Below, one piece after another: positions 51,817 through 60,276 of a stretch of DNA of 64,000 bases; the first letter of the stretch is position 1; each line of letters opens with the position of its first letter. Below the pieces are notes generated by a model that searched no databases, was not told the DNA's origin, and saw only the letters and a list, made by a program, of their open reading frames with translations. This stretch comes from Clostridia bacterium (lineage in GTDB: Bacteria; Bacillota; Clostridia; Oscillospirales; Acutalibacteraceae): NCBI GenBank assembly GCA_017461625.1, contig JAFTXJ010000005.1, positions 1-64,000 of the forward strand, given 5' to 3'. A program made the position numbers and the translations under genes.

Positions 51817-52896
51817 TTAACCACCTGTCACCAAAACCCAGATATCTTTAAAGCAGATAAACACCATAAATGTGAGAAGCAATGCCATACCCACACCATG
51901 AATAATTGCTTCATATTTTGGGTTAATGGGTTTTCTTAAAATAAGCTCAATAAACAAGAACAACAGTCTGCCACCGTCAAGGGCGGGGATGGGTAAAAGA
52001 TTAAATAATCCGATATTGATTGTGATTAAAGCCATCATTCTGAAAAGTGCTGTGTAATCTGCCGCTTCTTTTGAAGCTTCAGCTGTTTGTGAAACAACAT
52101 CAACCACACCAATAGGACCAGACACATCTTTAATGGAATATTTGCCCGTTATCATATCAAAAAGACTTAAATAGACCATTCTGCACACAGAAATTGATTG
52201 CTTGAAAGTATCTTTAAAAATAGTGCCCGGAGTTGTTTCAACACCAACGATTATGAGATTTTTTAAAACATCGGTGCTGATTGACTCAACGGCAACACTT
52301 TCACCCTCACGCTCAACTATAGCAGAAAACTTTCCGTCACCATCAAAATCCCTTGAAGCTAAATAATAAATATCTTCGTAATAAAAAACATTTTTGCCGT
52401 CAATTTTTTTGAATTTATCGCCTGATTTGAGACCCTCATACTCTTTAATCTGCTTAATTTCTTTACTCTCGGCAGAAACGGGAACATTGAAATAATTTAC
52501 ATAATTTGTTGCCGACAGTTCATCACTGTTTACCGCAAGAATGCAACCGATGATTATCAGGCCCAACAAAATATTGATAATTGCACCGGCAGCCACAATA
52601 ATTATCCTCTGCCAACAAGGCTTGTTGCTGAAAGCGTGTTCATCGTCACTTTTTTCATCTTCGCCCTCCATACTGACAAAGCCGCCTATGGGAAGCAGAC
52701 GCCACGAATAAGTTGTGTCGCCTTTTTTGCGACTGATAAGCTTAGGACCCATACCCATTGAAAATTCATTCACCTTAACCTTAAAAAACTTGGCAAATGA
52801 AAAATGGCCGAATTCATGAAACATTATAATAATGCCAAAAAAGAGAATTGCAACAAGTATTGTCCATTTACTTGCAATCCATGAGAGAATTTCCAA
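51817..52896 (-). CDS. rseP: Site-2 membrane metalloprotease RseP
   Basis: The 359-residue protein has the zinc motif HEFGH within the first membrane helix (FGIIIMFHEFGHFSFAKF), a central PDZ-like region (about 140-210, KSGDKFKKIDG) and the second catalytic motif NLLPIPALDGGR near the C-terminus. S2P proteases cut membrane-bound anti-sigma factors and signal peptides. Position between dxr and the ispG/polC end is classic for Firmicutes. Confidence 0.93.
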   Translation of the reverse strand: MEILSWIASKWTILVAILFFGIIIMFHEFGHFSFAKFFKVKVNEFSMGMGPKLISRKKGDTTYSWRLLPIGGFVSMEGEDEKSDDEHAFSNKPCWQRIIIVAAGAIINILLGLIIIGCILAVNSDELSATNYVNYFNVPVSAESKEIKQIKEYEGLKSGDKFKKIDGKNVFYYEDIYYLASRDFDGDGKFSAIVEREGESVAVESISTDVLKNLIIVGVETTPGTIFKDTFKQSISVCRMVYLSLFDMITGKYSIKDVSGPIGVVDVVSQTAEASKEAADYTALFRMMALITINIGLFNLLPIPALDGGRLLFLFIELILRKPINPKYEAIIHGVGMALLLTFMVFICFKDIWVLVTGG

Positions 52897-52947
52897 ATCA
52901 GTTTCACCTCTTAGGTTATTTCTAAAAGTTTATGTTATTTCAAGAAA

Positions 52948-54090
52948 TTATATCCTGCTTAAAACATAATTTCTTGCCCATTTATCTGTTTCATTAACAT
53001 CTTGGAGAGAGTAGTCATCTTTGCTTTGTGCATTAGCAACAGCTTCACCTACAAGCTCTTCGATCTGTAAGAATTTTATTTTACCCTGACGAAAAGCAAG
53101 ATTTGCAGCTTCATTGGCTGAATTTGCCACTGCAGGATAAAGTCCACCTTTTCCTATAGCCTCGCGGCAGATATTTATACAACCGAAGGTCTCATAGTCA
53201 GGCTTTTCAAATGTAAGCGTACCATAATCTGTTAAAGAAAGCTGTTTAACGGGTGACACAATACGATTCGGATATGTTAACGCATATTGAATGGGAATAC
53301 GCATATCCGGCACACCAAGCTGAGCAATAACGGAATTATCACAATATTCAACTAAAGAATGAATAACGCTCTGACGGTGAACCACAATATCAATATCTGC
53401 AGGGTTCATATCAAAAAGCCATACGGCTTCTATAAGCTCAAGACCCTTATTCATCATTGAAGCAGAGTCAATGGTTATTTTTGCACCCATGCTCCAGTTG
53501 GGATGAGCCAGCGCCTGCTCAACTGTTACACCCTCAAGGTCAGCTCTCTTCCTTCCGAAGAAAGGTCCGCCTGACGCAGTAAGAATAAGACGTTTGATTT
53601 CTTTTTTATCAGCACACCCTTGCAACGACTGAAAAATTGCAGAATGCTCGCTGTCAACCGGTAAAATGTTTACCCTTTTATTTTTTGCATTTTTAGTAAC
53701 CAATGCACCGCCTGCAACTAAAGTTTCTTTATTGGCAAGGGCAATTTCATTACCGGCTTCAATAGCCGCCAGGGTTGGTTCAAGACCTGCCATACCTACA
53801 ATACTGTTTAAAACATAGTCAGCCTTAAGACCTGCACAATAACACACGCCCTCAAGACCCGAAAGCACCTTTGTGGAAGTGTCAGAAACCTTTGTTTTAA
53901 GTTCTTCTGCTGATTTTTCGTCAGCTAAGGCAGCGTATTTCGGCTTGTATTTTCTGATTTGCTGCTCAATAATTTCAACATTACTTCCTGCAGTAAGAGC
54001 AAGAACTTCATAGCCCTGCAAATCAACAACTTCAAGAGCCTGAGTGCCGATTGAACCTGTTGAACCGAGAATTGTAAGAAGCTTTTTCAC
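52948..54090 (-). CDS. dxr: 1-deoxy-D-xylulose 5-phosphate reductoisomerase
   Basis: The start is taken as the GTG at 54090, giving KKLLTILGSTGSIGTQALEVV, the normal NADPH-binding N-terminus; GGAGG lies in the end of uppS, and only one base separates the genes. The 380-residue protein has the metal and substrate motifs PVDSEHSAIFQ and LTASGGPF and the NWSMGAKITIDSA block. It makes MEP, the first committed step of the pathway. Confidence 0.95.
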   Translation of the reverse strand: MKKLLTILGSTGSIGTQALEVVDLQGYEVLALTAGSNVEIIEQQIRKYKPKYAALADEKSAEELKTKVSDTSTKVLSGLEGVCYCAGLKADYVLNSIVGMAGLEPTLAAIEAGNEIALANKETLVAGGALVTKNAKNKRVNILPVDSEHSAIFQSLQGCADKKEIKRLILTASGGPFFGRKRADLEGVTVEQALAHPNWSMGAKITIDSASMMNKGLELIEAVWLFDMNPADIDIVVHRQSVIHSLVEYCDNSVIAQLGVPDMRIPIQYALTYPNRIVSPVKQLSLTDYGTLTFEKPDYETFGCINICREAIGKGGLYPAVANSANEAANLAFRQGKIKFLQIEELVGEAVANAQSKDDYSLQDVNETDKWARNYVLSRI

Positions 54091-54091
54091 C

Positions 54092-54805
54092 TTACACACC
54101 TCCGAAGCGACGGTTTCGGTTATTATAATCATCAATTGCTTTTTCTAAATCATCAGATGTAAAATCAGGCCAAAGAATGTCTGAAAACCAGAATTCAGAA
54201 TATGCTGACTGCCACAAAAGGAAGTTTGAAAGTCTGTATTCACCGCTTGGTCTGATAATTAAATCAGGGTCGGGCTGACCTGCGGTATAAATATTATCTG
54301 AAATATCGTCCTCAGTAATATCTTCGGGATTTATCTCACCGTTTTTAACTTTTTGGGCTAATTTTTTAACAGCATCCACTATCTCAAGCCTTCCGCCATA
54401 ATTGATAGCAATATTTACATCAATTTTGGTTGCGTCTTTTGAGTTCTCTTCGGCAGTCTCCATAAGGCTTACTATATCATCAGGCATGTCATCACGTCTG
54501 CCGATAAAGTGCATACACATACCCTTTTGAATGTTTTCGTTTTCTCTGTCTTCAGCTTCACCGAGATACTCCCTGAAAAGCTCCATAATCGCCGCTACCT
54601 CTTCAGGAGGTCTGCGCCAGTTTTCTGTAGAAAAAGCGTAAAAGGTTATGCTTTCAATTCCGATTTCACAAGCGTAATCACAAATTTTACGAAATACATT
54701 GGCACCTTCTTTATGACCGTCCCAACGGTTAAGCCCTCTCTGCTTTGCCCAGCGACCGTTGCCGTCCATAATTATGCCAATATGTTTTGGCAGTTTTCTT
54801 TCCAT
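54092..54805 (-). CDS. uppS: Undecaprenyl diphosphate synthase
   Basis: The ATG at 54805 has AAGGAG upstream; the frame is open further but lacks a ribosome site. The 237-residue cis-prenyltransferase has HIGIIMDGNGRWAK (substrate loop with the Mg aspartate), FYAFSTENWRRP and, near the C-terminus, DLIIRPSGEYRLSNFLLWQ. It makes the C55 lipid carrier for cell-wall and polysaccharide synthesis. The usual next gene, cdsA, is missing; dxr follows directly. Confidence 0.95.
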   Translation of the reverse strand: MERKLPKHIGIIMDGNGRWAKQRGLNRWDGHKEGANVFRKICDYACEIGIESITFYAFSTENWRRPPEEVAAIMELFREYLGEAEDRENENIQKGMCMHFIGRRDDMPDDIVSLMETAEENSKDATKIDVNIAINYGGRLEIVDAVKKLAQKVKNGEINPEDITEDDISDNIYTAGQPDPDLIIRPSGEYRLSNFLLWQSAYSEFWFSDILWPDFTSDDLEKAIDDYNNRNRRFGGV

Positions 54806-54830
54806 AAAAGCATCTCCTTTTAAAGTATGC

Positions 54831-54852
54831 AAGGGGAGCAATGCTCCCCTTT
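54831..54852 (-). other. Hairpin between frr and uppS
   Basis: AAGGGGAGC-A-ATGCTCCCCTT forms a strong stem, but no T run follows on the minus strand. It is more likely a pausing, processing or stabilising element than a full terminator. Confidence 0.45.
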
Positions 54853-54857
54853 GGCAA

Positions 54858-55412
54858 TCAGATTTCCATAACTTCCTTTTCTTTTGCGGAAGCAATTTTG
54901 TCAATTTCTTTTATGTTGGTGTCAGTAATTTTCTGGATTTCTTCTTCTCCGTTTTTAAGGTCATCCTCTGTAATTTCAGAAGCCTTCTGCATTTTCTTAA
55001 GCTTATCCATAGCATCACGACGGATTGAACGAACCGCAACCTTTGAATCTTCAGCCATTTTGCTTACATCTTTAACGATAACTTTTCTGTTTTCTTCTGT
55101 AAGCTTGGGGAAAGTAAGGCGGATAACAACACCGTCATTCTGAGGGTTAATACCGATGTCAGAAGCCTGAATAGCTTTTTCAATTGCATTGAGAACAGAT
55201 TTATCCCAAGGTTGAATTGTAAGAATTCTTGCCTCTGCAACAGAAACTGATGCGAGCTGATTGATAGGAGTAGGGGTGCCGTAATAATCAACAGTTACTT
55301 TGTCAAGCACAGCAGCATTTGCTCTGCCTGCACGGATTGCACCGTAATCTCTTTTAAGTACGTCAATGGTTTTGCCCATTTTTTCTCTGGTATTTGCATA
55401 AAGTTCTTTCAT
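54858..55412 (-). CDS. frr: Ribosome recycling factor
   Basis: The 184-residue protein has full Frr length and landmarks: RAGRANAAVLDKVTVDYYGTPTPINQLASV (about 27-56, in two blocks), LTIQPWDKS and a C-terminal coiled coil (KKMQKASEITEDDLK). It splits the post-termination ribosome with EF-G. It lies 26 bases after pyrH, with an AAGGAG site. Confidence 0.97.
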   Translation of the reverse strand: MKELYANTREKMGKTIDVLKRDYGAIRAGRANAAVLDKVTVDYYGTPTPINQLASVSVAEARILTIQPWDKSVLNAIEKAIQASDIGINPQNDGVVIRLTFPKLTEENRKVIVKDVSKMAEDSKVAVRSIRRDAMDKLKKMQKASEITEDDLKNGEEEIQKITDTNIKEIDKIASAKEKEVMEI

Positions 55413-55438
55413 AATGAAATCTCCTTTTAAAATTATTT

Positions 55439-56137
55439 TTATTCTTTTACTATTGTTCCGATATTTTCACCTTTAACAGCTCTGATAATATTTTCAGGGT
55501 CTTCAAGGTTAAAAACTAGAATTGAAATTCCGTTATCTCTGCAAAGGGAAGCAGCAGTGCTGTCCATAACTTTAAGGCCTTTTGCAAGCACTTCAGAATG
55601 AGAAAGCACATCATACTTAACAGCATCACTGAATTTATTGGGGTCTTTGTCATATACACCGTCAACATTTGTGGCTTTAAAAATAACATCTGCTTCAATT
55701 TCGGCTGCTCTTAAAGCTGCAGTTGTGTCTGTTGAGAAGAAGGGGCAACCTGTTCCGCAACCGAAAATAACCACCTCACCGTTTTCAAGGTGTTTAACGG
55801 CATCACGAGCAACAAACTGCTCGGCAATCGGCTGCATTGCTACTGCAGACATAACTCTAGCTTTGACACCTAACTGTTCAAGTGCTTCACAAAGTGCAAG
55901 AGAGTTCATAACAGTTGCAAGCATTCCCATATTATCGGCTCTTGTTCTGTTCATTGAGCCTGAGGAACGACCACGCCAGAAATTTCCGCCGCCAACAACA
56001 AGACCAACCTGAACACCCATCTCCGCAACCTTTTTAACATATGAGCAGACATTGGTAACCATATCAAAATCTATACCATGACCTGCTTCGCCGGCGAGAA
56101 CCTCGCCACTTAACTTAAGAAGTATTCTTTTATACAT
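55439..56137 (-). CDS. pyrH: UMP kinase
   Basis: The ATG at 56137 has GGAGGG seven bases upstream. The 232-residue amino-acid-kinase-fold enzyme shows [44 protein letters not shown] and [20 protein letters not shown]. It phosphorylates UMP to UDP. It is the first gene of the pyrH-frr-uppS-dxr-rseP-ispG-polC cluster; rpsB and tsf, its usual upstream neighbours, are not here. Confidence 0.96.
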   Translation of the reverse strand: MYKRILLKLSGEVLAGEAGHGIDFDMVTNVCSYVKKVAEMGVQVGLVVGGGNFWRGRSSGSMNRTRADNMGMLATVMNSLALCEALEQLGVKARVMSAVAMQPIAEQFVARDAVKHLENGEVVIFGCGTGCPFFSTDTTAALRAAEIEADVIFKATNVDGVYDKDPNKFSDAVKYDVLSHSEVLAKGLKVMDSTAASLCRDNGISILVFNLEDPENIIRAVKGENIGTIVKE

Positions 56138-56170
56138 TAACAACCCTCCGATTGTATTTCTATTCATTTT

Positions 56171-56199
56171 ATTTTAACTTAAAATAATGTTTATGTAAA
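56171..56199 (-). promoter_or_regulatory. Promoter of the pyrH-polC cluster
   Basis: On the minus strand TTTACA (56194-56199), 17 bases and TAAAAT (56171-56176). Confidence 0.55.
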
Positions 56200-56265
56200 G
56201 AGAATTTTAAATAAAATTTATATATTTTTAACATCGGTTAAAGTAACCTGCATAAAATATATTTA

Positions 56266-56301
56266 ATATCAAAAAAGCGATAGATTTTTCTTTTTTGATA
56301 T
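56266..56301. repeat. 12-bp perfect inverted repeat upstream of the exopolysaccharide operon
   Basis: ATATCAAAAAAG and CTTTTTTGATAT are separated by 12 bases and end at the first base of the -35 element. It could be an operator or an AT-rich structural element. Confidence 0.6.
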
Positions 56302-56329
56302 AGACAAAAAACGATAAAAATAGTATAAT
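56301..56329 (+). promoter_or_regulatory. Promoter of the exopolysaccharide operon
   Basis: TAGACA (56301-56306), 17 bases and TATAAT (56324-56329). Confidence 0.65.
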
Positions 56330-56369
56330 AATATGAAAAATATTGCAGTCTGATAAAGGAGGAGTATGG

Positions 56370-57629
56370 TTGCCTTTAGTAAAAAACAACAGAAGAAACG
56401 CATCTATTGAAGGCAATACGCTCTTCAAACGAATTTATGAAATATGCTTATTCATTCTCATAGTTGGTTATTTTTTGTTTTATGAAACAAGAATGTTCCA
56501 AATTGCGTTTGTAGGTGTTGGTCTTGCGGGTTCATTGATTATTACAGCAAGTAAAATTTACATTTCAAGATTCAAGCTACCTCTTAACACAATATGGTAT
56601 TTTATATTTTTTGTCTTAACTGAAATATCGGCAATCTGGGCATATTCGCCTGACAACGCAACAAGTAACTACTTTCGATTAATGGTCATTCTTCTGTTTA
56701 TCTCCTTAGGTATTACCCAATATGTCGACTCCACAACAGACGCAGAGGTCTTGTTGAAGATTTTCACTTGCAGTGCTCTGCTCGTGGCATTAATTCAATT
56801 GTTTTCTACCCCTATCAGTGAATGGGGAGCCGGATATTTCGGCTCAAAAATCGGCGGACATAACTCCAACACATTTGGTTTCGTTTGCTCAATGTCTTCT
56901 GTAATATCTTTTTATCTCGGATACATCAAAAACAAACACTATCATTACATTTTTGTTTTGGTGTTTGTTGTCTGTTGCCTTCTCACAAGTTCAAGAAAAG
57001 CTTTTGCTATCAGTTTTGTCGGCTTTTTGCTTATAATTCTGTTAGCCCGTAAAAAAAAGCATCATTTAATACACTTTGCTGTAGCAATGGGAATATCTTT
57101 TTTTGCATTAGTTTTAATCATTGTTGACCAAACACTTTATTCAATAGTGGGATATCGCTTTGAGAGTACGTTTGATTTTATGTCCTCAGGAACTACGGAC
57201 GAAACCAGTCTCTTCCTACGTGAGTATTTCATTAATTTTGCGAAAATACTTTTTTTCGAAAAGCCTATAATCGGTCATGGTTTTGCAAACTTTTCTATTA
57301 TTCTCGCTGCTGAAGGAGATGTAAGCAAAGAAGTTTATGCCCATAACAATTATTGGGAAATACTTGCTGATTTGGGTATAGTCGGTTTCATTACGTACTA
57401 CTGGTTTTATGCCGTTATTCTTATCAAACTGATTATCAGGTTTTTTAAAGAAAAGAGTAACTCACTTTCTATTTTAGCTCTTGCTATGATTATATCTCAG
57501 CTCATTCTTGAATTTGGTCTTGTTTCTATGACATCTTTTTACCCACAAATTCTTTTGTCGTTGATATATGTATGCTCTTATGCCTCCTCTTCAAAACGAC
57601 AATATCACTATTCCCCACTACAGATTTGA
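56370..57629 (+). CDS. O-antigen ligase/polymerase-like membrane protein (Wzy/WaaL type)
   Basis: AGGAGG at 56357-56362 is seven bases before a TTG at 56370, taken as the start; an ATG at 56366 is in another frame and too close. The 419-residue protein has about 11 membrane segments and the Wzy_C-type pattern with a large outer loop holding GHNSNTFGF earlier and PIIGHGFANFSI...AHNNYWEILADLGIVG later; the late histidine of HNxxW/L is the usual catalytic-site mark. It would polymerise or ligate lipid-linked oligosaccharides outside the membrane. It is the first gene of a three-gene operon. Confidence 0.8.
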   Translation: MPLVKNNRRNASIEGNTLFKRIYEICLFILIVGYFLFYETRMFQIAFVGVGLAGSLIITASKIYISRFKLPLNTIWYFIFFVLTEISAIWAYSPDNATSNYFRLMVILLFISLGITQYVDSTTDAEVLLKIFTCSALLVALIQLFSTPISEWGAGYFGSKIGGHNSNTFGFVCSMSSVISFYLGYIKNKHYHYIFVLVFVVCCLLTSSRKAFAISFVGFLLIILLARKKKHHLIHFAVAMGISFFALVLIIVDQTLYSIVGYRFESTFDFMSSGTTDETSLFLREYFINFAKILFFEKPIIGHGFANFSIILAAEGDVSKEVYAHNNYWEILADLGIVGFITYYWFYAVILIKLIIRFFKEKSNSLSILALAMIISQLILEFGLVSMTSFYPQILLSLIYVCSYASSSKRQYHYSPLQI

Positions 57630-57637
57630 GGTAAAAT

Positions 57638-58741
57638 ATGAAAAACGTTTTATTTGTTTTAAATTTCAATAACTCTTTTGAAGGCAGTTTTATGCGTTCA
57701 ATTCTGGCTTTAAGTGAGCAGATTCAAAACGAAAACGGTAAGGTTGTCTTCCTCATTCCCGAAAATTCAATGCAAAACGATTGGGCAACCCACCTGAAAG
57801 AAACAGGATCAGAAGTTTACGGGTTCGTTGACGGAGTTGCAGGAATTATAAAAAACACCTTGAAAATAAAAGAAATCATTAAAAAGCATAATATTGAGAT
57901 AATCCATTCTCATTTTTGTGATTATTGTCAACACATTCCGATTGCTTTAGCAAAAGCTAATCAAAAAAACATTGACTATATTGTCCACGCTCATAAAAAC
58001 CCGCCTCGAAGAACCCCTTTATACGAAAAGCTTGCTACACTTCTGATTAACGCCACGGTTTATGTCAGCGTAAGTGATTCAATTCACAACACTCTCACCA
58101 TCAACGGTAAGCCGTCTGTAACAATCTGCAATGCGGTTGATTTTTCAAGGCTGGAATTTGCTGATGAATCAGTCAAGAAAGATGATTATTTATCAGAAGG
58201 CTGCGAAAAATCCTTATTAATGTTTGGTCAGGATTTTGAAGAAAAAGGAGTAAACTCCGTTATAAGAATGCTCACTGATTATGACAAAGAGCATAAAATT
58301 CAGCTGCTTATTGCTGTTGGTGAAAATGCAGAAGAAGCTACCCGATCACTCAAAGAGCTATTTGAAGACCTGCCCGGCTGGATTAAGCTTCTGCCCGCAA
58401 GAAACGATATTGCCACATATTTTAAACTTGCAGATGCTTTTATTCTTGCAAATCAGACCGAAGGCAGCCCGTACACCATGATTGAGAGTGCATATCTTGG
58501 CGTACCGATTGTTTATTACGACATTCCCGGTCAAAACGAAATGTGCATTCCGTGGTCGGTAAAAGTTAAGCCCGATGATTCAAAAGAGCTTTATAACGCA
58601 ATTTGTGAAATCTTCAAAGAAGATAAGCAAGAAACTAAAACTATGGGGCTTGAATCAAAGGATTATGTTGTTGAAAATTATTCTTTAGGCACATGGGTCT
58701 ACGAGATAATTGATTTATATAAGAATATTCACAAGATATGA
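57638..58741 (+). CDS. Glycosyltransferase, GT4-like (EpsF type)
   Basis: The 367-residue GT-B protein starts with NVLFVLNFNNSFEGSFMRS and has IIHSHFCDYC and VHAHKNPPRRTPLYEK in the acceptor half. In the donor half are LLMFGQDFEEKGVNSVIRML and ANQTEGSPYTMIESAYLGVPIVY, the EX7E-like sugar-nucleotide region. It is eight bases after the polymerase gene and is followed closely by the BY-kinase gene, so it likely builds part of the exopolysaccharide repeat unit. Confidence 0.85.
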   Translation: MKNVLFVLNFNNSFEGSFMRSILALSEQIQNENGKVVFLIPENSMQNDWATHLKETGSEVYGFVDGVAGIIKNTLKIKEIIKKHNIEIIHSHFCDYCQHIPIALAKANQKNIDYIVHAHKNPPRRTPLYEKLATLLINATVYVSVSDSIHNTLTINGKPSVTICNAVDFSRLEFADESVKKDDYLSEGCEKSLLMFGQDFEEKGVNSVIRMLTDYDKEHKIQLLIAVGENAEEATRSLKELFEDLPGWIKLLPARNDIATYFKLADAFILANQTEGSPYTMIESAYLGVPIVYYDIPGQNEMCIPWSVKVKPDDSKELYNAICEIFKEDKQETKTMGLESKDYVVENYSLGTWVYEIIDLYKNIHKI

Positions 58742-58755
58742 CAGGAGGTTTTATT

Positions 58756-60225
58756 GTGAATTACGAAAATCAGGAAAACAAAGGATTTCAAATCAATATA
58801 ATGGCATTCCTTCGCCTTGCAATGAAAAAAATATGGATCATATTAGTGCTTGCTGTTGTGTTGGCGGTTGCAGGCTTCGGTATGTCAACAGTGGCCATTG
58901 AACACACCTACACATCAAAAATTTCTTTTGTTGTTAACACTATCGGCGATTCAACTTTTGCTGAAAACTCTGACGTTTCAGCTTCAATCAACATCGCATC
59001 AACTTATAAATACATTCTTGAAAGCCGTTCGGTTATTGAGTCTGTTGTTGAAAACAGTGTTATCCCCGTTACCTACACAGAAGTTGATGAAGCAATGACT
59101 GTTCAGGCTATTACAGCCTCCAGCGTTATTGAAATGACAATAACAACAAACGACCCTCAGAAATCTTATTCAATAGCCAAAGCAGTTGTTGAAAACTACA
59201 ATGACATTGTTTCTGAAATCTATTCTAATGCTGATCTTAAAGTTTGCGACTATCCTGTTCAGGCACAGATGCCTGACTCTAACGCAGCCAGAACCCTCAT
59301 CACTTTGATTGCATTCGTGTTAGGTGCCGTATTAGGACTTACAATCATCTTTATTCTTTATATTATTAACGATACCATCCGTGATGTTGACGAAATAGCA
59401 AACAAAGTCGGTCTTAACATTCTCGGCACTATCAGCAAAATTGAAAAGAAATCATCCAAAGGTCTTCTTGTTACAGACAAAAAGGTTGGATTCGCCTTCA
59501 CCGAAACTTTCAAAGCAATCAGAACCAAGGTTGAAAGTAACGCAATTAAAGAAGGTAACAATGTATATATGGTAACAAGTGCCTGCGAAAACGAAGGTAA
59601 AACTACCATTTCAAGTAACCTTGCCATTACCCTTGCACAAAACGGAAAAACAGTTCTTCTTATTGATGCCGACTTACGTAAACCGGCTGTTGCAAATATC
59701 CTTGAGCTTGAAAAGAATCAGACCAAGGGCCTCGCGGGTGTAATAACAGGTAAAGACTCTCTTGAATCAACAATCAAATACATTGAAAAATATAATATTT
59801 TTGTTATCGCAGGTACCCACGCTTCAGATAACCCCTCAGAGCTTCTTTCTACTCAAAAAATGGCAGACATTATCAAAGCTGTTCGCAATGAATTTGACTT
59901 TGTAATCATTGACACAGCCCCTGCAAGCGTTGTAACAGATGCAAGCGTTATCTCTTCACTTTCTGATGCAGCAATTCTTGTTATATGTGAAAACAGAGCT
60001 CCTGTCAGCCGAATCAGAATGTCTATCGATGACATTAATAATAGCGGTGCCGAAGTTATTGGTTGTGTTTATAACAACACAGTAACCGGTGCAGTCAAGA
60101 AATACGGCAAAAAATACGGTAAATACGGCTACGGCAAATATGGCTACGGTTCTTACGGCTACGGCTCATATGGTTATGGCTACGGCTATGGTTACGGCTA
60201 CGGTCAAAACAAAAACTCAAAATAA
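58756..60225 (+). CDS. Fused chain-length regulator and BY-kinase with Tyr-Gly tail
   Basis: A GTG at 58756 with AGGAGG seven bases upstream is chosen over the ATG at 58738. The 489-residue protein joins a Wzz-type part (two membrane helices at about 27-48 and 180-203 with an outer loop) to a cytoplasmic bacterial tyrosine kinase: Walker A CENEGKTTISSN, Walker A' LLIDADLRKP and Walker B FVIIDTAP. In Firmicutes these are usually two proteins. The last 45 residues are almost only Tyr, Gly, Lys and Ser, with about 15 tyrosines, the expected autophosphorylation cluster but of great regularity. It controls polysaccharide chain length. Confidence 0.88.
   Translation: MNYENQENKGFQINIMAFLRLAMKKIWIILVLAVVLAVAGFGMSTVAIEHTYTSKISFVVNTIGDSTFAENSDVSASINIASTYKYILESRSVIESVVENSVIPVTYTEVDEAMTVQAITASSVIEMTITTNDPQKSYSIAKAVVENYNDIVSEIYSNADLKVCDYPVQAQMPDSNAARTLITLIAFVLGAVLGLTIIFILYIINDTIRDVDEIANKVGLNILGTISKIEKKSSKGLLVTDKKVGFAFTETFKAIRTKVESNAIKEGNNVYMVTSACENEGKTTISSNLAITLAQNGKTVLLIDADLRKPAVANILELEKNQTKGLAGVITGKDSLESTIKYIEKYNIFVIAGTHASDNPSELLSTQKMADIIKAVRNEFDFVIIDTAPASVVTDASVISSLSDAAILVICENRAPVSRIRMSIDDINNSGAEVIGCVYNNTVTGAVKKYGKKYGKYGYGKYGYGSYGYGSYGYGYGYGYGYGQNKNSK
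60088..60207 (+). repeat. Hexanucleotide repeat tract (TAYGGY) encoding Tyr-Gly
   Basis: The 3' end of the BY-kinase gene is built from TACGGC/TATGGC/TACGGT units, broken by lysine and serine codons. Such tracts can change in copy number by slippage. Confidence 0.7.
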
Positions 60226-60234
60226 TCAATCAAC

Positions 60235-60276
60235 AAAAAACCTCCTTCGCATACAATAAAGCGAAGGAGGTTTTTT
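60235..60276 (+). terminator. Perfect 16-bp hairpin: terminator that also contains the next ribosome site
   Basis: AAAAAACCTCCTTCGC pairs fully with GCGAAGGAGGTTTTTT around a 10-base loop. The T run marks it as a terminator for the exopolysaccharide operon. Its right arm holds AAGGAGG and ends at the base before the ATG at 60277. Confidence 0.85.

Noticed and set aside
60088-60207. Short direct repeats as a possible CRISPR array
   Set aside because: The units are 6 bases, have no spacers and encode the Tyr-Gly tail in frame.
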